Assembly: GCA_947396885.1 (NCBI GenBank)
Contig: OX377204.1
Span: 7,254,001-7,318,000 of the forward strand
Source: Heligmosomoides polygyrus polygyrus
Taxonomy: Eukaryota; Nematoda; Chromadorea; Rhabditida; Heligmosomidae
Length of the DNA: 64,000 nucleotides
Reading direction: 5' to 3'
Part shown: in pieces, positions 42,291 to 53,244 of the stretch
How positions within the stretch are numbered: position 1 is the stretch's first letter
Layout of the letters: every line of letters starts with the position of its first letter
Made by a program: the position numbers and the translations under genes
The notes under the pieces: model-generated
The model's input: the letters and a program-made list of their open reading frames with translations, nothing else
Told to the model about the DNA's origin: nothing
Databases searched by the model: none

Positions 42291-43084
42291 TTTTTCTGGA
42301 ACGAAAGGCCAAAGAGCGCAGTGCGCTGAGCACCGCTAGGAATTGAACTATAATTCACTGATAGGCACTTCTTCATAATATGAAATGAAGGGTTCCCTTA
42401 ATATCGAAATGTTGGTTCATTGAAGCTGCTCAACCAATATTTCAACATGGAGTCTCCACTTGATTTTCTATTAGTTGGGCATTAGTACCTCAAGATGGCG
42501 CTGGCTAAAGGCGAAAGGATGTTTCTGTATGTTTGTGTTGAAGATTCCTGTTACTTTCTACCCAAACTTCTTCCATACATAGTTGCAATTCGTTTTTCCC
42601 GTTAGGCTCGATCCGTTCGGGGGTCCAAATCAGTTATTGGTAGGTTGATCCGCTTAGCGGCATTGAATGGATGTCCTTGTCTTATTGGGCACCGTGTCGA
42701 GCGGCGAGCGGATGATGATTAACGACTGTTGTTGTGGGACCTTAGAACCGCTGCCGGATTAGGATTACCAGCGGATCAGCGCGCACTTTGAGTCGCGCGA
42801 ATCCGTGGGCCTTCACACATTAACGACTGTAATCCTTGCGAACGTTGCGATGTCTTGGGAATCGATCTAGTTTTTGCTTCTTCTGGGGCAGCTGTTGTTA
42901 GAAGCAAATGTCGTGATTGATGCTAACACTTCTCGTATTGTAAGCAATGAAAATGTTGCTTTATTTAAGGGTTACAAAGTTTTATTTGAATGCAAATAAA
43001 CAACCCGTATTTCAAAATCAAATGCCGTTTGGTCATTCACTTTACACCCCTTATGGTATCTCCCCACGTAAATTTGATTTACAT
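42291..43084. other. Unassigned stretch
   Basis: No recognised feature. Confidence 0.3.
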
Positions 43085-43534
43085 ATTTATGTATACCATT
43101 TCCTGGGCGCGTGTAGCGCAGTCGGAGGAGGTGCCAACTATCGCGTACCCGATACCAGGTTCCTGATTCGCAGCTCTCGCCCAAGACAACCGAGCCTTCC
43201 ATCCCACTGGGGTCGGTGAATTGGTTACCATTCTCTAGTCAAATTGGACACTTTAAGCCAATTTGGACACTTTTCAAATCAAGCTGGACTCTTCTGTGCA
43301 AGCTTGACGTATTAAAATCATACTGAACATCTTACGGATGAAAACTACTTCCTGTAGCTTAGTCCGCATCAAAATATGTAGAGGCTCCCAAAGGCGGTCG
43401 AAATAATTTTCTGTCCAATGGAAATTTACTATGGCTTTCTTCGATTTTCTAAAAATTCACCTGCCCCAAAGTATGAAATTTTATAAAAATTTTATTTTTC
43501 AAGGAAAAATTGTGGTTTAAAGCCTATTCTACTA
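43085..43534. mobile_element. W-family arm, copy 4, with SINE near its end
   Basis: GTATACCATTTCC is the W end. After the SINE come TCAAATTGGACACTTTAAGC-type ~20-bp motifs and the TTTTATAAAAATTTTAT inner part. The opposite arm is missing, replaced by mariner sequence. Confidence 0.6.
43094..43234 (+). mobile_element. SINE-A head only (3' deleted)
   Basis: GGCGCGTGTAGCGCAGTCGG at 43106 to GTCGGTGAATTGG at 43224, flanked by TACCATTTC and TACCATTC. The whole 3' body and tail are lacking although both flanks match. Confidence 0.7.
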
Positions 43535-44077
43535 GTCATTGTCGCGAAGAAGGCAAACATCCCTCCGCCCACGCCGTTTGCGTGACTTGGCCTCGCTCAG
43601 CTTCTGCAGCTGTGTAGCGTAGATGTTCGCTGTTACTGCGGTGCCGTCCTCATGAAGCTCATGATAGAGCGTTCCTCGAGAATCCCATCAGCAGCACAGC
43701 ATTACCTTCCTCTTGGTGGATGTCCACCTTGATGTTGTGGTTTCCTTGAGGGAGCCACAGAGCCTTCCGTGTATGGTTAACGGGGAAGACCCAGGATTCA
43801 TTTCCCGTAACGACATTCTCGAGAAAGTCCTTATTACGAAAACGAACAAGGTGAGGTTGAGCGATAGTCAGGCGCGAAGCCCTGTCCGAGTCACGGAGTC
43901 AGTCAGTCTTCACTGCAATCGTAGTATTTACATGCCCTCAGAAGGCAATTGCCACGTATGCGAAATATTCTAAAATGTTTGTGCTACAACTACGTGGCAC
44001 CAAGCATCCCTGGAAGTTCCTGTCGAATCTTGAAAAAATTTCAAATTTTTTGGTGCAAGACTTTTTCACCAACCTAA
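43535..44077 (-). mobile_element. mariner remnant with intact 5' end
   Basis: On the minus strand TTAGGTTGGTGAAAAAGTCT starts at 44077, with TA outside. Only ~540 bp remain, reaching the middle of the transposase; the 3' end was not found. Confidence 0.75.
43560..43930 (-). pseudogene. mariner transposase, central fragment
   Basis: The minus strand reads RLTIAQPHLVRFRNKDFLEN then VVTGNESWVFPVNHTRKALW, with Asn in place of the usual first catalytic Asp (GDESW), and WLPQGNHNIKVDIHQEEGNA. Frameshifted text continues to ATQLQKLSEA-like residues. The DNA-binding part is deleted. Confidence 0.75.
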
Positions 44078-44433
44078 TAGAAACGCTCGTTTGGACTATT
44101 GGGATCCGCTGTCGCGAACGTTATGAAGGACAGAAGCAACATCTTGTGGTGCGATCTTCAATGTCACATCGCCGAGCACATCGCACCCTCAACGGGATTG
44201 CGCTACATAATGGGCCGCATTGAGAACTGGTTCGTCGAGGGTGTTTGTCCTGGGAATGTTGCGACTCGACTTGCTGACGTTCTGCTCTATGTAGTTGTGG
44301 AGAAATTTGACTTCACCAGGCTTTGAGGTTTTCAGTGCAATCTTGAAGAGATATACGCAGCAAAGTGGAGTTACCGGTTCTGATAGGTCCTTCTCTTGTT
44401 TTTACCTCCAGCTGATATCTACGTTTGATCCAG
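44078..44433. other. Unassigned stretch
   Basis: No recognised feature. Confidence 0.3.
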
Positions 44434-44617
44434 GGGCCGGATTCATCAGCGATTTACAGCAATTTAAGGGAGAAAATACAGGCGAAATTCATGATAGCTC
44501 GGCTTATCAACAAGCGATATGATGAAGTGTTCCACCATATCGCTTGATAAGCCTCGCTATCAAGGATTTCAGTGTTTTCTTCATTAAATTGATGTAATTC
44601 GTTGATGAATCTGGTCC
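44434..44617. mobile_element. H-MITE, TTACAGC subfamily, CAG on both sides
   Basis: GGGCCGGATTCATCAGCGAT to GTTGATGAATCTGGTCC with CAG at 44431-44433 and 44618-44620. Inner arms: CTCGGCTTATCAACAAGCGA and TCGCTTGATAAGCCTCGC. Sister copies at 48715, 50793 and 53283. Confidence 0.85.
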
Positions 44618-45112
44618 CAGGTTGCCTACACGTTCATCCAGGTCACTAGAGGTGGTTCGGTTAGGGTGATCGACGAGCGGTTTCCTTTCTCCCGTTTTCG
44701 CCTTCTCCTGTGCCGTTCTCAAAAGAGCCACGCGCTTTCTTCAGGCGTTAGTCATGATGCTTTCATGCGCGCTGGGTGCCACACCCAGCTCGTATACCCT
44801 CATGCGATGATTCCTCTGCTACATCTGAACATCAGAAATCTTTCTGTTCCCAGTGTAACTCTGAAACTCTGCTTATTTGTTTATCTATTTGTCAGTGTTC
44901 TGACTCTGGTAGCTGTTTGTGAACCGATGAGTTGTGCATTTATTTATTTATTTATTTATTTATGGCTTAGATCAAAGTCCAGCATCAAAATTTATTAAAA
45001 AAGAACCGCAAGGACATTTCTAGCACAAAACGCAATCTGTGCACAAAAAATTAACTTTGTTCACGAGCTTACTCCAACCTTACAGTGATTTAGTGGTCTC
45101 GAAACTGTTAGT
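44618..45112. other. Unassigned stretch with (TTTA)n at 44938-44964
   Basis: No other recognised feature. Confidence 0.3.
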
Positions 45113-46159
45113 GTTTGGTTGTCCCATAAGTCCCCGCCGTTTTTTTCAACGATTCACTGCAGATTTCGCCGGCTGTCTCTTGCACAGCGCTATAGAGCTT
45201 TCGAAAGAGAATGATTTGCTCTATCAGAGCATGTATTGCATTTCTTTTTTTATCATGAAATTTGTCAATTTTCAGGTCGTTGAAGTGAAAAGTGAAAAGT
45301 GAAAAAGTAGCCATTTGCGCACTTGTTCTCTCCGCTTAGGTTTGTAATTTTTTGCGCAGTTTTTTCGAGCACTTGGAAGACAATGTTCGGTGCTACAAGA
45401 ATATGTGTTGGTCCCATTTTCTCACTTGCCCTTTATTGATTTTTAGGCCATCAAATTGGGAATTCCGACTTTTCCGTCCGAATTTTTACCAAAACTCCGG
45501 TTCTGTGGTTGGACTTTTTTGCTTGGTGTCATATGTCGTTTGGAAGAGGATGACTTGCTCAGTAAGAATTTGTGTCGCGCTTATTGGCTCACGCTGATAT
45601 CTGTCGAATATCAACAACTGAAGAAGGAGAAGGAGTTGTTGGTGAAGACGATTTTTCTCTTTTTGGCATTTTGTTGACATTCAAAGGAAATCAATTAACG
45701 GGACACATATTCTTATAGAGCAAAACATTCCCTTTCGAACGATATATAACGCCTGCCCAAAAAGTCTAACCACGGAATAGGAGCTGTCGGCAAAAATAAC
45801 CATCCTCCTTCGGACGTCCCAATTTGATGACCTAAAAACCAATAGAGGACAAATGAGCAAATAGCACTAACACATATTCTTGTAGTACAGAACATTGTCT
45901 TCAAAGTGCTATAAAAAACTGCGCAAAAAATTACAAACCTAAGCGGAGAGAAAAAGTGCGCAAATGGCTACTTTTTCACTTTTTCACTTCAACGACCTAA
46001 AAATTGACAAATTTCATGATGAAAAAAGAAATGCAATACAAGTTCTGATAGAGCAAATCATTCTCTTTCGAAAGCTGTGCAGCGCTTTGCAAGAGACTGC
46101 CGGCGAAATCTGCAGTGAATTGTTGAAAAAAAACGGCGGGGACTTATGGGACAACCTAA
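45113..46159. mobile_element. M palindrome, copy 3
   Basis: GTTTGGTTGTCCCATAAGTC at left mirrors GACTTATGGGACAACCTAA at right, then TA. The related blocks lie at about 45207, 45376 and 45544 in the left arm and 45703, 45871 and 46038 in the right arm: six units with a spacing of 167-169 bp. Confidence 0.82.
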
Positions 46160-46419
46160 TATTTTGTTTTATTCCCTTCACAGAGTAGAGTTTTTATTCG
46201 TTTTTCAGTATTCTTGAATTGAAAACCAATTTTGATGTGAACTATAAAGCTTTATTTCGTAGCGGCCCCCGTGCGCTTACATGGAAATTTAGTTTGTGGT
46301 TAATCTACAACACATCTGTCAAAATTGGCCGCCTACAGAGTTCTTTAATTTACTCAGGTGGTGCGCAACACCCAACGAGAGCATTCCTTGTTCTTTATAG
46401 GAGCCGCGACGAACGATTT

Positions 46420-46640
46420 ATTTTTATATCATTTTTATTTCAAATTGGACAGCTTTCAAGTCCAATTGGTCACTTCTCAAATCATATTGCAATCTCTTCT
46501 AAGCAAGGGTGACGCTTTCGAAATCAAGCTGAGCAGCCTCCAAGTCAAAGCGAGCGTCTTCCAGATGGAAGCATACACTTTCAAGAAATGTTAGAATAGT
46601 GTTTCTGTCCGAAGAAAATTAGTTGAGCAATGTCAAACAT
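46420..46640. repeat. W-family arm fragment, copy 5
   Basis: TTCAAATTGGACAGCTTTCA, TCCAATTGGTCACTTCTCAA and following ~20-bp motifs match W subterminal repeats. Confidence 0.55.
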
Positions 46641-46710
46641 TAAGATCAGGTCGAGACCCGGGGGCCGAAAGGGGTGGCCGAAGCAGGCGCAACTCATTAT
46701 GGATACAGAT

Positions 46711-47026
46711 AGAGATCTATAAGAATAAGGATAAAGGACGGCATTACTCAATCCCTTTTGGGAGCGCCCCACGCATTCTATCTCTACGGGATGTCGTGGA
46801 GGCAATTTGAATGCGTATTTGGCCATACAATGACTTGTGGTGGCCAGCCGATGAACATGTCAGCGCTTTATCCTTCCCAGACAGGTCTGGTACCAATTCA
46901 CCGACCCCGGAGGGATGGAAGGCTTGGTTGGCCTGGGCGGGAAATCCGAACCAGGAACCTGGTATCGGGTGCACGCGACAGTCGCGCCTCCTCCGACTGC
47001 GCTACACGCGCCCAGAGAGATCTATA
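46711..47026 (-). mobile_element. SINE-A with exact 11-bp target duplication
   Basis: AGAGATCTATA at 46711-46721 and 47016-47026 bracket a full-length minus-strand copy. Confidence 0.92.
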
Positions 47027-47847
47027 GCTCACGCGAATCACGAATACACGTTCCACAAATAATTACCATTTTCACATAGGGGCACTTAATCTTCATCTTA
47101 ATTTACTTCAACCATGTCTGTAGAGGTCACGGGACAAAACTTGTTCCAGACAATATCTCCACTGTTCCGATGTTTCGTTGATATCTGCAAAATTCCTACT
47201 ACATCTGCGCTCCGAACTTACGTTTTGAAACCGTTCGTAGCTAACGATTATGGGAGAACGTGTTTCTACGGTCGTAGTAATTGATGCTAACGCTCGCTAT
47301 TTCTTGCTGGCGGTGATCTTCTTACGGCATATCTCTCTTTTATTTCCCTCTCTGAAACCAGGAATGCATTTCTTTTCGACTGGGTTAGTTTAAAACCCGT
47401 GCTGATACCTTCCGACCCCTATGCAATGTTCATCACTCAGGTGTCGCTCCTCGGTGTTGAAGGCCATTTCTCCTCCTTCTCCACTCCACCTTGCTATAAT
47501 CACAACTAACACCTGACCCTTTTTCAACGCCTCCTCTGCCGTTTCGCTCCATCTACATACAACCGCTGACTTACGCTGCCATCGAACCTCAACTGCGAAC
47601 TGTGAGTTCCATTGCGCCGTTGCATTTTCTTCCTCATCCCCTTTCTCCCACAATTCCTACTTCTCCTGCTTACCTCCTTTCACGTCCATAATTGATAATT
47701 GCATTATTGGCCATTTCTCTCAAGGGGGGAGCTCGCTCAATCGTGATAAGTAGCTTTGGCGGGCTAACTGGCCGTTTTAATAGTTCCTGATTGTCCCTGG
47801 TGATCTTCTAGCCATTCCCGGAACCGGATTATCATTTCCCGCAGACG
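47027..47847. other. Unassigned stretch
   Basis: No recognised feature; the 87-codon minus frame at 47390-47653 has no domain signature. Confidence 0.3.
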
Positions 47848-48154
47848 TCTCTCAGACAGGATAAAGGATAAAGGACGGCGTTACTCAATCCCTTTTGGGA
47901 TGCGCCACGCATTCTACTTCTACGGGATGTCGTGGAGGATATTTGAATGCGTATTTGGCCATACAATGACTTGCGGTGGCCAGCTGATGAACAAGTCAGT
48001 GCTTTATCCATCCCAAGTCTGGTACCAATTCACCGACCTCGGAGGGATGGAAGGCTTAGTTGGCCTGGGAAATCCGAACCAGGAAGTTGGTATCGGGTGC
48101 AGGCGAAGTCGGCGCCTCCTCCGACTGCGCTACACTCGCCCTTCTCTCAGACAG
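47848..48154 (-). mobile_element. SINE-A with exact 12-bp target duplication
   Basis: TCTCTCAGACAG at 47848-47859 and 48143-48154 bracket a copy with a small deletion in CCCAAGTCTGGTACC and in the GGCCTGGGAAATCC region. Confidence 0.92.
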
Positions 48155-48294
48155 ACTTAAGGAAATTTCAACGGCTGAATTGGGGCAGTTGGTGCAGACG
48201 TCAGGGCCAAGAAGTGATTAAAGTTTCGGCTTCGCTGTCCTTCTAACAAGTGAAAGGCTTAAATTTCCCATGGTATATGACCTATGCATTGAAG

Positions 48295-48650
48295 TTGTGC
48301 TTGAACGAGTATATTCTAATAGTTATTCGAATAATTATTCCAATACTCGAACATTCGTTCGAATTCGAACATAAAAAGGGACCCGTATTCGAATATTTTT
48401 TCGAAAATCGATTATTTCAACTTTATTCGAAAATCGAATAATTTTATTCGAATACGGAAAAGACATAAAATCTTCAAGCACAGAATCCGGTTCAAAGGAA
48501 CCATTCGAATATTCAAATAAACGAAAATGGGGCGTATTCGATTTTGATCTTTCGAAACATTAAATTCGTTCGTTCATTCGCTCGAAATTTTTCGACATCG
48601 AATTTATTCGTTCATTCATTCGTTCGATAAAATTTTTCAAAAGCCCAACT
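48295..48650. repeat. TTCGAAT-rich repeat, copy 2
   Basis: Dense ATTCGAATA, TTCGTTCG and TCGAAAAT words, related to 18155-18365 in both core and flanks. Confidence 0.6.
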
Positions 48651-48714
48651 ATGCTATGTATGTACAATACGTACGTAGGTCCTTATTCAGAGCTCCATGG
48701 GAAGTTGAAATCTA

Positions 48715-48881
48715 GGGCCGGATTCATCAACGACTTACAGCAATTTAACAAAGAAAATTGCAGCCGAAATCCCTGATAGCGCGGCTTACCAGGCGATATA
48801 GTGAGTGATAAGCCGCGTTATCTGAGTTTTTCACTGTGAATTCTCTATTAAAGTTATGTAAGTCATTGATGAATCCTACCC
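48715..48881. mobile_element. H-MITE, TTACAGC subfamily
   Basis: GGGCCGGATTCATCAACGAC to CATTGATGAATCCTACCC, CTG at right, decayed CTA at left. Confidence 0.82.
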
Positions 48882-49299
48882 CTGGTAGGATGCACGTTCA
48901 AGCTATACCTTTGGAGGATCATCACCTCATCGTAGCCAACATTTGGCTCAGATTTTTAGCTCCGTCTTGAATCACGGTCCAAAAGAGCTTTCTCCTATGA
49001 CTCGCTTCTCCCTAGGATGCTAAGAGGACTGTGAAGAAACTGGTAGCTGCAGTGTAATAGCGGCATGTTCAACGGCGCTCCTAGTCGTTATATCCTCGTG
49101 ATAGCAGCTCAGCGCGCTGTGAGGAATCCGGATGGAGTGTGACCATCCCCACCTGCGTCTAGTGCTGCTTTTACGACACAGATCTGGGTCCCCTTTTATT
49201 CCTCGTCGTTTTTGAACGAGCACAGCTTGTTCGCTAGCGCGCGTAATCACCTCAAAAGAGCACAGGCAAAGTATAAGGGATAGGGGTGATAATCGGCAG
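48882..49299. other. Unassigned stretch
   Basis: No recognised feature. Confidence 0.3.
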
Positions 49300-49365
49300 A
49301 AACGATCCTTTTTTGGGATGAAGCACGCAGTCTACTTCTACGGGACTGTGGATGAAGCATAGGTG
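49300..49365 (-). repeat. SINE-A fragment
   Basis: TTTTGGGATGAAGCACGCAG then CTACTTCTACGGGA match the 3' body. Confidence 0.6.
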
Positions 49366-49617
49366 CGTGTCTGCGCTATAAATGGTTTCCAGAAAACGGA
49401 CACTGTTGCAAGGCTGTAACATTGCTGCCAATAAAGCTGTTGCATGAAGGCAACAGCAAGCAATCCAGGCAAAACATAAGGTATAGAATCATTTCGATCT
49501 ACTGGAGTGTTCGTTATTTACAGAAAGACATTGAAGGAAATACGAGCAGACATTGCTGTGGTGAGGAAGATGAAGTGAATCACTCCATTTCGGATTTCCT
49601 CAGCACTTAAAAAAGGA
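49366..49617. other. Unassigned stretch
   Basis: No recognised feature. Confidence 0.3.
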
Positions 49618-50030
49618 AAATTTTTCTCCAAGAAAGGTCCTGCTTAGTAAAGATCCATCTGAAATCTTCGCGTGACACAACATCACCTGTATCACCTGTC
49701 GCCCCGTTGATCATCGACTTGTTCGAGCGGCTGCCAACATCGCCTTCGTTTGCCCCTATCGCGTGCCAAAGTGCCTCAGTGGTTCCACCTCGCCCAAGAG
49801 CCACGAAGAGCTTCGTATCGTGCGTTCAGGGCTTTCACGAAGAAGTCCAACCTCCGTGTTATTGGGCGTCCTGGTGTTCTCTTGACATCCCGCGGAATCC
49901 AGTCGGTAACGGCTCTCGTCCAGCGAGTGTCTGCGAAGCGCATTACGTGTCCGGCCCACCTAATTTTCGACGGCTTCGTCCATGCGAAAGCGTGGCACAA
50001 AGTATATTGATTAACATCAACGTGCAAAGC
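49618..50030 (-). pseudogene. LINE endonuclease/reverse-transcriptase C-terminus
   Basis: The minus strand reads IRWAGHVMRFADTRWTRAVT then DWIPRDVKRTPGRPITRRLD and FFVKALNARYEALRG, followed, after a frameshift, by GTLARDRGKRRRCWQPLEQ. This WAGHVxR...RW...W.PRD.KR..GRP..R pattern is the usual end of non-LTR retrotransposon polyproteins. The RT core is absent. Such a LINE could supply enzymes for the SINEs, but no shared 3' tail is visible. Confidence 0.82.
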
Positions 50031-50160
50031 CGAGGTTTCAAGAAGAGAGAAGTTGGTGAGACGACCAACATATCAAAAGCTTCGATCGCAAGAAAACATC
50101 CTGTAGAACATAAGCCGCTCCAGGCGCAGAAAATGTGCTAAAACAGCGCTTACATTTCTT
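50031..50160. repeat. PLE 3' scrap
   Basis: GCCGAGGTTTCAAGAAGAGA GAAGTTGG recurs from 2770; it belongs to the common 3' flank of the PLE-type repeats. Confidence 0.4.
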
Positions 50161-50737
50161 GGGGTGCCCTGTGGAACGACTTGTGGCGGTCAGGCGGTGA
50201 CCAAACGTGTTTCACTGCCCGAGGCAAGTCTGGCCACTGTCCCAAACACCGATTCCCCACCTGGCGTTGCCGAATCGACCTTGGCTAATTTCCGTGGAGG
50301 CGTTCGTTCGCTCGGGCGTTTCGCCAAAGAGCCACTCACTCGCCCCGTGCGCGTACTTGTTCCGCACGAGTCGCGCGGTGTTTTCAAGTGCGCTGAAGGT
50401 GGTGGCGATGGTCTGCTGGCTGCCGTCGCTTGCCTCTCGCTCTCCCTTCCCACAGCTCGCTCCAGTTCTCTCTTAGTTGTCAATACACATACACACGTAC
50501 ACGCTGAGTGGAGAGAAGAGTTGTCGTCGTCGTCGTCGTCGTCGTCGACGACGCTCAGCAGATCGACTGATGTGACCGACCAAGCGACGTGTGTTTTCCA
50601 CCGTCAGGCGCTCATTTTGTCTCGGCTTCTACATTCGTCTCAACCTACGTCGCCTGTGCTTGGGCTTTTCGACCGTTCCTGGGTTTAATGTCTTCCCACC
50701 CGGCCGCCAGAGCAGTATGTGGGTCGATGTCATTTCG
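50161..50737. other. GC-rich segment with (GTC)n, open on both strands
   Basis: A plus frame of 174 codons and a minus frame of 97 codons overlap. The minus frame has PPPSAHLKTPRDSCGTSTRT, low complexity. A GTC trinucleotide run at 50522-50549 codes Ser or Asp runs. Neither frame has a known domain. Confidence 0.3.
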
Positions 50738-51592
50738 TCAAGCGCTCATTTTTCACGCAGCCAACCTGGATCCTTATGCACGCGCTCACCTCGGGCCGGA
50801 TTCTTCAACGACTTACGCAATTTAACGGAGAAAATACAGCCAAAACTCCTGATAGCGCGGCTTATATCGCTCACCATATCGCTTGATTAGCTGCGCTATC
50901 AAGGATTTCGGTAGTATTTTCTCCGTTAAATTGCTGTAAGTCGTTGATGAATTCGGCCCCTGGATCGGTTTTGTGTAGATTTCACGAAGACTGCTTTCCC
51001 GCGTCACATAGGTTCAGGCCACCTTTTCTCGAGTGCCTTCGTTGAAGTGTAGGAATGGTAGTGAAGGATTTGGCAGCTTACGGCAGACAATGGCTTTGGC
51101 TTCGTCGAAATTTTGAAATTTTTGGGCGATTAAGTGAACTTGAGGGCCTAAGGATGGGGGTAAAGATTAGCGTTTGTCAGTAGCCTCCGAATTCGTTGTT
51201 CCTTCTATTGCTACTTGAAATCAAGCACTGCTTCCCCTATGCAGTTCATTCCGAACGGCATATCCGTTTTGGAAACAAGTCCATGTAGTGACATCGTTAC
51301 GTAGGCCAAAAGCTTACGAGTATATCAAATAAAGAACAGAATGCATGACAATTGCCGAGGCTGCTAATCAACACTAACGATCACCCAGATTTTTAGCCAT
51401 CTAAGGTCCCTAACCCATCAGGAAATTCTGGATTCTAAACGACAACGAAGCCGCCTCCTTCACTACTCCTCTCAAGCGCTGTCAGAAGAAGCGCTCGTCT
51501 AGAATTTTCCGAACATCGTCGGGAATCCTATGTGAAACCAATCCATTTGGGCCCACGATCCAGGTTGGCCGCGTGAAAAATGAGCGCTCGAC
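50738..51592. mobile_element. Element with ~35-bp inverted ends, carrying an H-MITE
   Basis: TCAAGCGCTCATTTTTCACG then CAGCCAACCTGGATCC at left; GATCCAGGTTGGCCGCG then TGAAAAATGAGCGCTCGA at right. The interior beyond the H-MITE has no recognised coding sequence. Confidence 0.6.
50793..50959. mobile_element. H-MITE, TTACAGC subfamily
   Basis: GGGCCGGATTCTTCAACGAC to GTTGATGAATTCGGCCC, CTG at right. Nested in the inverted-repeat element. Confidence 0.83.
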
Positions 51593-51814
51593 CAAATTAC
51601 AGCGACCCAGATATTGCTTCCCCTGCCGGACTGGAAGAAATGGAAACCGCGAACGGCTGAATGGCCCGCGTATGCATGATTGAAGTCTATGTAGGCGTAG
51701 ATTTCAGCATCTGTGATGGCCTTTGACTATTATGTTGCGAGAATTGGGTCAATTTTGAGGAATTTGGTCTCTGGGATGAGCCGTGCATCCGATTTCTGTG
51801 GAGTTGGTTGATAG
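51593..51814. other. Unassigned stretch
   Basis: No recognised feature. Confidence 0.3.
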
Positions 51815-51990
51815 CGGGGCGTGTAGCAGTGTGGAAGGAAGCGCTGGCTCTCGTCTGCATCCCGAATCACCCTAGGAATCAGGTCGAGCCCAGGCCAACG
51901 AGGCCTCCGAACCCTAGAAGGGCGGTGAATTGGTACAGGATTTGTCCTGGAAGATGTATTACTGATTAAGTCTATCACAGCAAGTAGGCC
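51815..51990 (+). mobile_element. SINE-A relative, divergent head-half copy
   Basis: GGGGCGTGTAGCAGTGTGG, GGAATCAGGTCGAGCCCAGG, CGGTGAATTGGTACAGGATT follow the SINE-A order but with many changes; the 3' tail is lost. Confidence 0.55.
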
Positions 51991-52059
51991 ATGTTAACCG
52001 GTTAATTTGCCAAATTGCAGTGCATACTGGTGTCATATTTTACTTTGTTTCACCAATGT

Positions 52060-52280
52060 GAAATTTTGGTACATGTCGCATAGGTGAGCAGCATTAGTAG
52101 ATGTGAGTGCTCCAGCCAATGATAACCAATCAGAGCACAGACCGAACACATGGCAGCCCATCAGTGTACCAACTGTACATGCCCTCTCTGAATGGCATGC
52201 CCATTCAATGCGGAATGATTGGTTTAGGCGTTCCCACCTACCAATGCTGCTCACCTACACGACATATACCCTAAAATGTT
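52060..52280. mobile_element. ~220-bp foldback MITE, single copy in window
   Basis: AAATTTTGGTACATGTCGCA and TAGGTGAGCAGCATTAGTAG at left mirror CTACCAATGCTGCTCACCTA and CACGACATATACCC at right. Confidence 0.65.
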
Positions 52281-53244
52281 ATGATTTACCTCTATCCTGG
52301 TGAGTGTCCGGTGAAGTTTTGTACTCCAAATTCGTTTGTTTTTGTTTCGCTCTTCGTTTCATGGAAGTAGAGACAGAAATTTGGATTACTTGGAATTACC
52401 AGGTACTTTATAGAAGTTTATGTAGTTTTGACAGTGTGTTATTGATGAGGATATGCGACTTTTCTGGCCGTTGCTACCGAAATGATGCCTGATAGCGTTC
52501 TATTCATCCATGCTCGGCGGTTTAATTACCCAAGTTTGAGGTTGTCACCGCTCTTGCATGAGTGCGCTTTTTAATTGTTTTATCAATTCAGCTTTATAAC
52601 ACCCCGCTTCACTGGCGACCCACTGGGGAGGTGTTATAAAATTGCATAGTTTCAACTAAGTGACGAAACGAACCTTATTAACATTTTGTTAACAATTTGT
52701 ATTTTTTACGGTGTTTTTGTATATAGAAGGGATTTCCTTTGATGGTGAGTTGAGTTGAAGGCTGGGAGTCCCTGACCTTCTTGTAACCGGATTGGATGTT
52801 GTTCTTATGTTATCTCAAGGAATTCAGTCCATCAAGCAGTGATGCTCGGATTGGTTTCCTTTGTTAGCGAATCAGCGCGCGATGTGAAGAATTTGCAGAA
52901 TTTTGCTGAAGACTTTAGTTTTCCTTTGAAAATGGCAACATTGAAGGCTCATGTGGGTTGCGGAATCCTCAAAGCCCTGCTCAGAAGAGCTTTCACGTGA
53001 ATGTGTTTTTAATGCATTGTGTTCAGGACTTTGAGATTGAAAATAATTGAGGCACCTAAGAGATGAGACTTTTATATGTATTGCACGGCGCATTCGTCGA
53101 CCTGTTAGTAGACACAGAACCCGCTTTATAATGCGATTTTCGAATAATTGGGTACATGTCGCTATTGTGGCCCACATCACAGAGGAGAGAGTGCTCAAAA
53201 CGCGTAAGACGTCATTAATATGGTATTAAAAAAAATATTATTAT
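52281..53244. other. Unassigned stretch with a small hairpin at 52594-52634
   Basis: TTATAACACCCC and GGAGGTGTTATAA pair. Nothing else is recognised in ~960 bp. Confidence 0.3.

Noticed and set aside
50164..50688. 174-codon plus-strand frame with a Ser run
   Set aside because: The Ser run is the (GTC)n repeat; an equally open minus frame exists; no homology signature.
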